Assembly: GCA_003531585.1 (NCBI GenBank)
Contig: DQFX01000023.1
Coordinates: 4,928 to 34,373 of the forward strand
DNA from: Oscillospiraceae bacterium
GTDB taxonomy: Bacteria; Bacillota; Clostridia; Oscillospirales; Ruminococcaceae
Length of the DNA: 29,446 nt
Direction: 5' to 3'
The first letter of the stretch is position 1, and each line of letters opens with the position of its first letter. The notes under the pieces were generated by a model that saw only the letters and a list, made by a program, of their open reading frames with translations, did no database searches and was not told the DNA's origin. This document shows, piece by piece, positions 6,844 through 14,397 of this stretch. A program made the translations under genes and the position numbers.

Positions 6844-7947
6844 ATGATATTCGAGAACAAAAAGAAAGCGACGCTAATTCTCGCGGACGGCACTGAGTTC
6901 GAGGGCAGGGCGTTCGGCGCGGACGGCTCTGTTGTGGGCGAGATAGTATTCACCACCGCGATGGTGGGCTATCAGGAGACCCTCACCGACCCGAGCTACT
7001 GCGGACAGATAGTCACCCAGACTTTCCCGCTCATCGGCAACTACGGCGTTAACTCCGTAGACCCCGAGTCCAACGGGAGCGTTGTCAGCGGCTACATCGT
7101 GAGAGAGCAGTGCGAGGATCCGTCGAACTTCCGCTGCGAGGGCGACCTTGACAGCTATCTGAAGAAGTACAACATCATCGGCATCTACGACATCGACACC
7201 CGCCACCTCACCAAGATAATCCGCGAGAGCGGCGTAATGAACGGCGCGATCGTCCACGGCGATTTCGACAAGGAAGCGCTTCTCGCGCAGATACGCGCGT
7301 ATAATGTCGGAAAGGTAGTTCCGAAGGTCAGCGTAAAGGCGAAGGAGTACTACCCGGCTGAGAACGCGAAGTTCAACGTTGTGCTGATGGACTACGGCTA
7401 CAAGTTCAATATCCGCCGTGAGCTGGTAAGGCGCGGCTGTAACGTCACCGTAATGCCGTGGAACTCCACCGCGGACGAGATAAAGGCGCTGAACCCCGAC
7501 GGCATAATGCTTTCCAACGGCCCCGGCGACCCCGCTGACAACACCGAAGCTATCCAGACCCTCCGCGAGCTTATCCCGGCTCAGATACCCACGTTCGGAA
7601 TCTGCCTCGGACATCAGCTCCTTGCGCTGGCAAACGGCGCCAAGACCGAGAAGCTGAAGTACGGCCACCGCGGCGGCAATCAGCCTGTAAAGGATCTCGC
7701 GCTTGACAGAACATTCATCACCTCCCAGAACCACGGCTACGCGGTCGTAAGCGGCAGCGTTCCCGCCGAGGCAGGCGAGGTAAGCCACGTTAACGGCAAC
7801 GACGGCACCTGCGAGGGCGTTCGTTATCATAACGCGCCTGCGTTCACGGTGCAGTTCCACCCGGAGGCATGCGGCGGCCCGAAGGACACCGCGTACCTGT
7901 TCGACGAGTTTATTGAGCTGATGGAGGGTAAAAAGTCATGCCGTTAA
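6844..7947 (+). CDS. carA: carbamoyl phosphate synthase, small (glutaminase) subunit
   Basis: Hydrolyses glutamine and passes ammonia to CarB. The start at ATG 6844 gives 367 residues and sits just after GGAGGAGAAG; an ATG 30 bases upstream in frame lacks a ribosome site and adds residues unlike the family. The N-terminal CPSase domain (GEIVFTTAMVGYQETLTDPSY, about 32-52, read in parts) leads to a class I amidotransferase domain with nucleophile Cys254 (FGICLGHQ), His339 and Glu341 (QFHPE). LSNGPGDP is at 223-230. Its end overlaps carB by 10 bases, so the two subunits are translationally coupled. The lack of a second car pair here and the operon position show a pyrimidine role; arginine synthesis may share it. 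Confidence 0.97.
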   Translation: MIFENKKKATLILADGTEFEGRAFGADGSVVGEIVFTTAMVGYQETLTDPSYCGQIVTQTFPLIGNYGVNSVDPESNGSVVSGYIVREQCEDPSNFRCEGDLDSYLKKYNIIGIYDIDTRHLTKIIRESGVMNGAIVHGDFDKEALLAQIRAYNVGKVVPKVSVKAKEYYPAENAKFNVVLMDYGYKFNIRRELVRRGCNVTVMPWNSTADEIKALNPDGIMLSNGPGDPADNTEAIQTLRELIPAQIPTFGICLGHQLLALANGAKTEKLKYGHRGGNQPVKDLALDRTFITSQNHGYAVVSGSVPAEAGEVSHVNGNDGTCEGVRYHNAPAFTVQFHPEACGGPKDTAYLFDEFIELMEGKKSCR

Positions 7948-10900
7948 GAAGTGATATCAAGAAAGTACTGGTTATAGGCTCCGGCCCTATCGTTATCGGT
8001 CAGGCTGCGGAGTTCGACTACGCAGGCACACAGGCGTGCCGCGCGCTCAAGCAGGAGGGTCTGGAGGTAGTTCTGATAAACTCCAACCCGGCTACCATCA
8101 TGACGGACAAGCACATGGCGGACAAGATCTACATCGAGCCGCTGACTCTGGACGTCGTAAAGAGAGTCATCGAGATCGAGAAGCCGGACAGCGTGCTCTC
8201 GAACCTCGGCGGTCAGACCGGTCTGACCCTCTCAATGGAGCTTGCGGAGTGCGGATTCCTGGCTGAGCATAACGTAAAGCTGCTCGGCTCCAACCCTGAA
8301 ACTATCCACAAGGCGGAGGACAGGCAGGCGTTCAAGGACACCATGGAGAAGATAGGTCAGCCCTGCATTCCTTCAAAGGTCGTTGAGACCGTCGAGGACG
8401 CTATGGACTTCGCCGAGGTCATTCACTATCCGGTAATCGTCAGACCTGCGTTCACGCTGGGCGGCACCGGCGGCGGTATCGCGCAGACTCCCGAGGAGCT
8501 CCACGAGATAGCCACCAACGGACTTCGCCTTTCGCCTATCACACAGATTCTGGTCGAGAAGTGCATCTCCGGCTGGAAGGAAATTGAGTTCGAGGTAATG
8601 CGCGACAGCAAGGGCAACGTAATTACCGTCTGCTCCATGGAGAACTTCGACCCGGTCGGCGTTCACACCGGCGACTCCATCGTTGTCGCTCCCTGCGTAA
8701 CGCTCGCCGATAAGGAATATCAGATGCTGCGTACTGCGGCTATCAACATCATTCAGGAACTGAAAGTCGAGGGCGGCTGCAACTGCCAGTTCGCGCTCAA
8801 GCCCGACAGCTTCGACTACGCCGTAATCGAGGTAAACCCGAGAGTTTCCCGTTCCTCCGCGCTGGCTTCCAAGGCTACCGGATATCCTATCGCGAAGGTC
8901 GCTGCGCGTATCGCCGTAGGCTACACGCTGGACGAGATAGTAAATCAGGTCACAGGCAAGACCTACGCGTGCTTCGAGCCTGCGCTCGACTACCTGGTAG
9001 TAAAGTTCCCGAAGTGGCCGTTCGATAAGTTCGTTTACGCGAAAAAGACCCTCGGCACCCAGATGAAGGCTACAGGCGAGATAATGGCTATCGCGCCCAG
9101 CTTCGAGGCCGGCATGATGAAGGCGGTGCGCTCCATCGAGCTTGGCATGGACACCATGACCAAGGAGGATTTCGTAAAGCTCACCGACGAGGAAGTGCTC
9201 AAGAAGCTGGAGGACATCGACGTCGACCGTTCGTTCTGCGTATTCGAGGCGCTCAAGCGCGGCATTTCCGTTGACGTTATCCACGACATCACGAAGATAG
9301 ACAAGTGGTTCATCAGCAAGCTGAACAACCTCGTTCAGCTCGAGAAGTGGCTGGCTGAGGGCGAGCTGACCCAGGAAAAGTACGACATGGCGAAGAAATA
9401 CTGCTACCTTGACAGCACCATCGAGCGCATTTCCGGTCAGAAGATAAAGGAGCGCCGCCTTGCAGTATACAAGATGGTAGATACCTGCGCGGCTGAGTTC
9501 TCCGCAAGCACTCCGTACTTCTATAACACCTTCGACCGCGAGAATGAAGCGGCTGAGTTCATCGAGCAGCACCCCACCGACAAGAAGAAGGTAATCGTAT
9601 TCGGTTCCGGTCCTATCAGAATAGGTCAGGGCATCGAGTTCGACTACTGCTCGGTACACTGCGTATGGACGCTGAAAGAAGAGGGCTGCGAAGCAATAAT
9701 CTGCAACAATAACCCCGAGACCGTTTCCACCGACTTCGACACCGGCGACAGACTGTATTTCGACCCGCTGACCAAGGAGGACGTTGAAGCCCTCATCGCC
9801 ACCGAGAAGCCCTACGGCGTGGTAGTTCAGTTCGGAGGTCAGACTGCCATCAAGCTTATAAAGCACCTCACCGCCCTCGGCGTGCGCATTCTGGGAACCT
9901 CCGCGGCCGACGTTGACGCGGCGGAGGACAGAGAGCTGTTCGACGAGCTGCTCGAGAAGTGCAGCATTCCGCGCCCGAAGGGAAGCACCGTGTTCACCAC
10001 CGAGGAAGCGCTCAAGACTGCGAACGAACTCGGTTATCCGGTGCTGCTCCGTCCGTCCTACGTTCTCGGCGGTCAGAACATGATAATCGCGCACTGTGAC
10101 AGCGACGTCACCGAGTACATGACGATAATCACCAGCCACAAGCTGGAGAACCCCGTGCTCATCGACAAGTACATGATGGGCACCGAGGTCGAGGTAGACG
10201 CCATCTGCGACGGCGAGGACTTCCTCATACCGGGAATCATGGAGCACATCGAGCGCGCAGGTATCCACTCCGGCGACTCCATCTCCATCTACCCCGCGCA
10301 GACCCTCACCGAGCACATCAAGCGGGTCATCATCGACTACACCGAGAAGCTCGCTAAGGCGCTGCACGTTGTAGGCCTGGTAAATATCCAGTACGTCGTT
10401 TATAACCACGAGGTATTCGTTATCGAGGTCAACCCGCGTTCCTCCAGAACCGTGCCGTACATCAGCAAGGTAACGGGCGTTAACATGGTGGACATCGCGA
10501 CCAAGATAATCCTCGGCGCGAAGCTGAAGGACATGGGCTACAAGAGCGGTTTGTACCCCGCCGGCGACTATATTGCGGTCAAGGTTCCGGTATTCAGCTT
10601 TGAGAAGCTGAACGACGTTGACAACCAGCTCGGTCCGGAGATGAAGTCCACCGGCGAGTGCCTCGGTATCGCAAAGACCTTCAGCGAGGCTCTGCTCAAG
10701 GGACTCATCGCGGCGGGCTATAAGCTCCACCACGAGGGCGGCGTGCTCATTTCCGTAAAGGACGGCGACAAGAACGAGATAATCGAGATCGCAAGCCGGT
10801 TCGAGCAGCTCGGATTCAAGATCTACGCCACCAGCGGAACCGCTTCCGTGCTGAACCGCAACATGATTGCTGCGAGCCACGCCTACAGAATAGGCAAGGG

Positions 10901-11129
10901 CGACCCGGACGTTATCCAGCTTCTGGAGAGCGGCAAGATACAGTACGTTATCTCCACCTCCGAGACCGGCAGACAGCCTTCCCGCGACAGCGTAAAGATG
11001 CGCCGCAAGGCTGTTGAGCGCTCCATCGCGTGCCTTACAGCGATAGACACCGCAAACGCGCTCCTCGACTGCCTCGAAATGCACAAGACAGTCAACGACG
11101 TGGAGCTTGTGGATATCACCAAAATCTGA
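7938..11129 (+). CDS. carB: carbamoyl phosphate synthase, large subunit
   Basis: Makes carbamoyl phosphate from bicarbonate, ammonia and two ATP. The 1063 residues contain two homologous halves, each starting with a GSGPI.IGQ...EFDY motif (near 14-28 and 554-570), with an oligomerisation region between, and an MGS-like allosteric domain from about 935. ATP-grasp signatures such as EVNPRVSRSSALASKATG and EVNPRSSRTVPYISKVTG are clear in the two halves. In the allosteric domain the E. coli INTT-type motif that binds UMP and ornithine is replaced by VISTSETGR, more like the Gram-positive pyrimidine-linked enzymes. GGAGGG inside carA is the ribosome site. A hairpin-rich gap of 118 bases follows before the next gene. 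Confidence 0.98.
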   Translation: MPLRSDIKKVLVIGSGPIVIGQAAEFDYAGTQACRALKQEGLEVVLINSNPATIMTDKHMADKIYIEPLTLDVVKRVIEIEKPDSVLSNLGGQTGLTLSMELAECGFLAEHNVKLLGSNPETIHKAEDRQAFKDTMEKIGQPCIPSKVVETVEDAMDFAEVIHYPVIVRPAFTLGGTGGGIAQTPEELHEIATNGLRLSPITQILVEKCISGWKEIEFEVMRDSKGNVITVCSMENFDPVGVHTGDSIVVAPCVTLADKEYQMLRTAAINIIQELKVEGGCNCQFALKPDSFDYAVIEVNPRVSRSSALASKATGYPIAKVAARIAVGYTLDEIVNQVTGKTYACFEPALDYLVVKFPKWPFDKFVYAKKTLGTQMKATGEIMAIAPSFEAGMMKAVRSIELGMDTMTKEDFVKLTDEEVLKKLEDIDVDRSFCVFEALKRGISVDVIHDITKIDKWFISKLNNLVQLEKWLAEGELTQEKYDMAKKYCYLDSTIERISGQKIKERRLAVYKMVDTCAAEFSASTPYFYNTFDRENEAAEFIEQHPTDKKKVIVFGSGPIRIGQGIEFDYCSVHCVWTLKEEGCEAIICNNNPETVSTDFDTGDRLYFDPLTKEDVEALIATEKPYGVVVQFGGQTAIKLIKHLTALGVRILGTSAADVDAAEDRELFDELLEKCSIPRPKGSTVFTTEEALKTANELGYPVLLRPSYVLGGQNMIIAHCDSDVTEYMTIITSHKLENPVLIDKYMMGTEVEVDAICDGEDFLIPGIMEHIERAGIHSGDSISIYPAQTLTEHIKRVIIDYTEKLAKALHVVGLVNIQYVVYNHEVFVIEVNPRSSRTVPYISKVTGVNMVDIATKIILGAKLKDMGYKSGLYPAGDYIAVKVPVFSFEKLNDVDNQLGPEMKSTGECLGIAKTFSEALLKGLIAAGYKLHHEGGVLISVKDGDKNEIIEIASRFEQLGFKIYATSGTASVLNRNMIAASHAYRIGKGDPDVIQLLESGKIQYVISTSETGRQPSRDSVKMRRKAVERSIACLTAIDTANALLDCLEMHKTVNDVELVDITKI

Positions 11130-11139
11130 GAATACTAAC

Positions 11140-11186
11140 GGCAATATCGTTCCACTGCCGGCGTCCGGCTTTGGGGCGGTATTGCC
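11140..11186 (+). promoter_or_regulatory. conserved-looking RNA hairpin between carB and the 4-TM gene
   Basis: Bases 11140-11153 and 11173-11186 pair over 14 consecutive positions if three G-U pairs are allowed, and an inner hairpin GCCGG-CGT-CCGGC sits at 11157-11169. The use of G-U pairs suggests an RNA structure on the plus strand. Only a broken T-tract (TTTCATT) follows, so it is not a convincing full terminator; partial termination, mRNA processing or stability are possible roles. It splits the operon after carB. Confidence 0.5.
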
Positions 11187-11247
11187 TGAGTTTCATTCTG
11201 AGCGTTATTCAGTTCTGAATTAAATTCCCCCGGCGAAAGGAACCATT

Positions 11248-11877
11248 ATGAAAATAGGCAAGTACCCCGTAAAGCACTCCTACAAGATACCCCGCATAAT
11301 CGCCGATGTTTTCTCCGTCGGGCTGGCGGTGTTCATCTGCTCCGTTGAGATAATGTTCATGACGGTGTACGACGATACGCTGAAAACCTATATCGGCGGG
11401 GAAGCGCTGGAAAAGCTGATGCAGGCGGACAGCTCCCTCGGCTGGAAGCACTGGCTGACGCTGATATTCCCGGCGGCGGTGCTCGCGGTGTTTGCCGTTT
11501 ATATCGTCCTCGTGCTGAAAAGCCACAGGCTGAAGGGCTTCAACGTCACCAAGCGAAACGCCCAGAAGCTCTACGACATGTACGCGCTCTGCGCTTCGCT
11601 GTGCAAGATACCCGCGCTCATGTTCATCAGCGAAATGATGATGATAACCCACAACAACATGCTGATGGCTGACGAGGGCTGGTTCACATTACAGCTTGTG
11701 CTTGACCTGCTGATAATCGCGATACTGATATGCCTTTTCCGCCATCTTATGCAGAAAATGACCGAACCGGAGGTACATGAGGAAAGCACGGCAGTCCGCA
11801 TGACCGCGGTCGTGAAGGAGGAACCCGCGGTTCCTTCCGAAGCGCCGGAAACCAACGACACCACCGAAAGGAGCTAA
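11248..11877 (+). CDS. unknown 4-TM membrane protein inside the pyr operon
   Basis: A 209-residue protein with four predicted membrane helices at about 15-38, 68-91, 111-134 and 146-168, a short loop of about 30 residues outside after helix 1, and a charged C-terminal tail rich in Glu, Pro and Thr (172-209). GAAAGGA precedes the ATG. It lies between carB and pyrK and ends one base before the pyrK start, so it is firmly within the operon. I do not recognise the family; it shares the general size of DUF2975-type 4-TM proteins but no diagnostic motif is visible. No pyrimidine transporter signature is seen. Confidence 0.8.
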   Translation: MKIGKYPVKHSYKIPRIIADVFSVGLAVFICSVEIMFMTVYDDTLKTYIGGEALEKLMQADSSLGWKHWLTLIFPAAVLAVFAVYIVLVLKSHRLKGFNVTKRNAQKLYDMYALCASLCKIPALMFISEMMMITHNNMLMADEGWFTLQLVLDLLIIAILICLFRHLMQKMTEPEVHEESTAVRMTAVVKEEPAVPSEAPETNDTTERS

Positions 11878-11878
11878 C

Positions 11879-12655
11879 ATGAGCTACTACTGCGACAAGT
11901 ACCCGATAATCGAGAAAAAAAGCATCTCGCGGGATACCTTCTCCATCACCATCTACGCCCCGGAAGCCGCGAAAGCCGCGCACGCCGGTCAGTTTGCCAA
12001 CATTTCCGCGCCGGGGTTCACCCTGCGCCGCCCCATATCCATCTGCGAGTTCAGCCGTTCCAGGGGAACGCTGAGATTCGTTTTCGAGGTACGCGGCAAG
12101 GGCACCGAGGCTATCTCCCGCCTGAACGTCGGCGATAATCTCGACGTACTCGGCCCGCTCGGAAACGGCTTCGCGATCCCGGACAGCGCCCGCAGGGTAG
12201 TTCTGGTCGGCGGCGGTATCGGAGTACCTCCCATGCTGGGGCTTGCGAAGAAGCTCGGCGACCGCGCTACCGCTATCCTGGGCTTCCGCGACTACAGCCG
12301 CATTATCCTCGCCGATGAGTTCGAGAAGTACGGCGCGGCTACCGCGATATGCACCGACGACGGCTCCGTAGGCTACAACGGAATGGTGACGGGTCCGCTG
12401 GAGAGCACCCTTAAGAACACCGGCGCGGACATCGTATGCGCATGCGGCCCCATGCCCATGCTGAACGCCATCGCGAAGATATGCGCGCAGTATGAAGTCC
12501 CCTGCAGGGTGTCCCTGGAACAGAGAATGGGCTGCGGCGTGGGAGCGTGCGTGGTATGTTCCTGCATGACCGTCCGCAACGGTCAGGAGCATTACGCGAG
12601 GGTCTGCAAGGACGGCCCCGTATTTGACGCAAAGGAGGTAAAGTTCAATGGCTGA
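11879..12655 (+). CDS. pyrK: dihydroorotate dehydrogenase B, electron transfer subunit
   Basis: Carries electrons from PyrD to NAD through FAD and a 2Fe-2S cluster. The FAD site RRPISI is at 50-55, the NAD-binding GGGIGVPP at 111-118, and the cluster ligands are the Cys-rich end MGCGVGACVVCSC (C219, C224, C227) plus C243 (RVCKDGPVF). The 258-residue length is normal. AAAGGAG lies before the ATG. The stop overlaps the pyrD start by 8 bases, as expected for two subunits of one enzyme. Confidence 0.97.
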   Translation: MSYYCDKYPIIEKKSISRDTFSITIYAPEAAKAAHAGQFANISAPGFTLRRPISICEFSRSRGTLRFVFEVRGKGTEAISRLNVGDNLDVLGPLGNGFAIPDSARRVVLVGGGIGVPPMLGLAKKLGDRATAILGFRDYSRIILADEFEKYGAATAICTDDGSVGYNGMVTGPLESTLKNTGADIVCACGPMPMLNAIAKICAQYEVPCRVSLEQRMGCGVGACVVCSCMTVRNGQEHYARVCKDGPVFDAKEVKFNG

Positions 12656-13562
12656 TCTTTCCGTAAAAATCGCGGGGGTTGAGTTCCCGAACCCGGTGAT
12701 CGCCGCTTCCGGAACCTACGGCAACGGCGAGTGCTTCACCGACCTGTACCCGCTGTCCAGGCTCGGCGGTATCTCCTGCAAGGGAATGACCATCGTGCCG
12801 AAGATGGGAAACGTTCCTCCGAGAATAGCTGAGACTCCATCCGGCATACTGAATTCCGTGGGACTTCAGAACATCGGCGTTCACGGCTTCATCGAGTATT
12901 ACCTCCCGACGCTGAAAGAGGAGGGCAACGTCATCATTGCGAATGTTGCGGGCGCCACAATCGACGACTATATCGCGGCAGCGGAGGCGCTTGATGTAAC
13001 GAACGTCGACATGATAGAGCTTAACATCTCCTGCCCGAACGTCAAGGCGGGCGGCGCGACATGGGGCGTCACCTGCGAGGGAGCGGCGTCTGTCACGAAG
13101 GCGGTCAGGGCCGCAACGAGCAAGCCGCTTATCGTGAAGCTGACCCCGAACGTAACGAACATCACCGAGATAGCGAAGGCGGTCGAGGCGGAGGGCGCGG
13201 ACAGCATCTCGATGATAAACACGCTCCTCGGAATGCGCATAGATATCCGCACAAAGCGCCCGATACTCCACAACAATGTCGGCGGACTTTCCGGCCCGGC
13301 GATATTCCCGGTGGCAGTCCGCATGGTATGGCAGTGCTACAACGCGGTGAAGATCCCGATAATCGGCATGGGCGGCATCTCCACCTGGGAGGACGCAGTC
13401 GAGATGATGATGGCAGGCGCGTCCGCGATACAGATGGGCACGGCGATATTCACCGACCCGTGGTCGCCGATAAAGGTCATCGAGGGTCTGAACGACTACA
13501 TGGACAAGAACGGCATAAAGGATCTTTCCGAGATAGTCGGCCAGGTCAAGCCATGGGACTGA
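12648..13562 (+). CDS. pyrD: dihydroorotate dehydrogenase, class 1B catalytic subunit
   Basis: Oxidises dihydroorotate to orotate with FMN. The class 1 pattern is plain: SCKGMT at 43-48 with the FMN-contacting Lys45, NISCPN at 126-131 with the catalytic base Cys129 (membrane class 2 enzymes have Ser), Lys164 in LIVKLTPN, and the FMN phosphate site GMGGISTWEDAVEMMMAGA near 237-256. With PyrK next to it this is the NAD-dependent 1B form. 304 residues is standard. AAAGGAGG is inside the end of pyrK. It is the last pyr gene; a palindromic repeat starts 6 bases after the stop. Confidence 0.97.
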   Translation: MADLSVKIAGVEFPNPVIAASGTYGNGECFTDLYPLSRLGGISCKGMTIVPKMGNVPPRIAETPSGILNSVGLQNIGVHGFIEYYLPTLKEEGNVIIANVAGATIDDYIAAAEALDVTNVDMIELNISCPNVKAGGATWGVTCEGAASVTKAVRAATSKPLIVKLTPNVTNITEIAKAVEAEGADSISMINTLLGMRIDIRTKRPILHNNVGGLSGPAIFPVAVRMVWQCYNAVKIPIIGMGGISTWEDAVEMMMAGASAIQMGTAIFTDPWSPIKVIEGLNDYMDKNGIKDLSEIVGQVKPWD

Positions 13563-13567
13563 TTTTA

Positions 13568-13736
13568 AATTCGGAATTCGGAATTAAGAATTCGGAATTT
13601 CGGTGTCCCGCTTCGCGGGACGGATTGAAAAATTAGATTATAGCATTTGTTGAAACAGAATTCAATTGCCGCTGATTTGAAATCGTCCGCGAAGCGGACA
13701 CATTAATTCCGAATTCCGCATTCCGAATTCCGAATT
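13568..13736. repeat. AATTCGGAATT palindromic element, copy B
   Basis: About 169 bp. The left arm (13568-13604) and the right arm (13701-13736) are inverse copies of the same AATTCGGAATT ladder seen in copy A. The inner left hairpin is GTCCCGC-TTC-GCGGGAC (13605-13621) and the inner right one GTCCGC-GAA-GCGGAC (13685-13699). The 60-bp core is AT-rich, unrelated to that of copy A by eye and non-coding. It fills the gap between pyrD and ruvX. No T-tract follows either hairpin, so it is not a standard terminator. Confidence 0.87.
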
Positions 13737-13770
13737 TTCTTCCCCCCCCTCTTGATTAGGAGAACGATGT

Positions 13771-14199
13771 ATGAAAATAATGGCAGTAGACTACGGCGAC
13801 AGCCGTACCGGGCTTGCGATGTGCGACAAGGGCGAGGTACTTGCCTCCCCGCTGTACACCATCAACATGAAGGACTTCGACAGGTGCCTTGAAATGACCG
13901 CCGAGGCGGCGCGTGAAAACAAGGCGGAGCTTATCGTAGTCGGCAACCCGATAAACATGAACGGCACGGAAGGTCCGCGCTCCGAGAAGTGCAGGCTGTT
14001 CGCGGACCGCTTAAAGGAGCTTGTCGGCGTGGACGTGCGCATGTGGGACGAGCGTTCCTCCACCGTTACGGCGATAGGCTTCATGAACGACGTCAACAAG
14101 CGCGGAAAGAAGCGCAAAGAGGTGCTGGATTCCGCGGCGGCTGCGGTCATTCTCGAGAGCTACCTCGCCTGGAGGAAAAATCACCCCGGCGAGGTCTGA
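13771..14199 (+). CDS. ruvX: RuvX/YqgF family Holliday junction resolvase-like protein
   Basis: A 142-residue RNase H-fold nuclease of the YqgF family, proposed to resolve Holliday junctions and in E. coli linked to 16S rRNA precursor processing. Acidic residues of the active site are visible: Asp7 in DYGDSRTG, Asp93/Glu94 in WDERSST, and Asp120 in VLDSAAAAVILESYL; INMNGTEGPR is at 61-70. TAGGAG precedes the ATG. It stands alone between two palindromic elements and is followed by a strong terminator hairpin. The usual neighbour alaS is not present. Confidence 0.93.
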   Translation: MKIMAVDYGDSRTGLAMCDKGEVLASPLYTINMKDFDRCLEMTAEAARENKAELIVVGNPINMNGTEGPRSEKCRLFADRLKELVGVDVRMWDERSSTVTAIGFMNDVNKRGKKRKEVLDSAAAAVILESYLAWRKNHPGEV

Positions 14200-14225
14200 G
14201 ATATGTGTGTATTCCGTGAAAATGC

Positions 14226-14254
14226 TTGACATTCCGGCGCATTAGAGGTAAAAT
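14226..14254 (+). promoter_or_regulatory. promoter immediately before a terminator hairpin
   Basis: TTGACA (14226-14231), a 17-base spacer and TAAAAT (14249-14254) form a good sigma-A promoter 27 bases after ruvX. Transcription should start near 14261, which is the first base of the GGGTGCAG arm of the following hairpin. It may drive the esterase operon at 14398 past the hairpin, or make only a very short RNA. Confidence 0.6.
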
Positions 14255-14297
14255 ATAATAGGGTGCAGTATGTATTCCTGCACCCTATTATATTTTT
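14251..14297 (+). terminator. strong terminator with 18-bp perfect stem
   Basis: Bases 14251-14268 and 14278-14295 are exact inverse complements, closing a 9-base loop, and the 3' arm runs into TTTTTT. It terminates ruvX transcripts. From the overlapping promoter only the inner 8 GC-rich pairs would be in the RNA, still followed by a U-rich tract. Confidence 0.9.
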
Positions 14298-14303
14298 TAC
14301 ATT

Positions 14304-14354
14304 AATTCGGAATTAAGAATTTGGAATTCGGAATTTCGGTGCTGCTTCGCAGCT
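14304..14354. repeat. AATTCGGAATT palindromic element, half copy C
   Basis: Only the left arm is present: AATTCGGAATT units at 14304-14339 with the GAATTTCGGTG boundary shared with copy B, followed by the hairpin GCTGC-TTC-GCAGC (14341-14353). No right arm follows; an AT-rich stretch leads straight to the ribosome site of the esterase gene at 14398. This looks like a truncated or solo-arm copy. Confidence 0.8.
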
Positions 14355-14397
14355 ATTTAATATTTGATATTTTTTACTCTGAAAGGACTAACATACA

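Noticed and set aside
8373..11144. A 923-codon open frame on the strand opposite carB
   Set aside because: It mirrors carB codon structure in a GC-rich gene, has a low-complexity Val/Leu/Asp/Arg composition and no ribosome site or family match. The same holds for long antisense frames opposite pyrC, pyrF, carA and the acetyltransferase.
6633..14354. CRISPR-like reading of the AATTCGGAATT repeats
   Set aside because: Units are not evenly spaced, there are no spacers of constant size and no cas genes; the arms are inverted, not direct.
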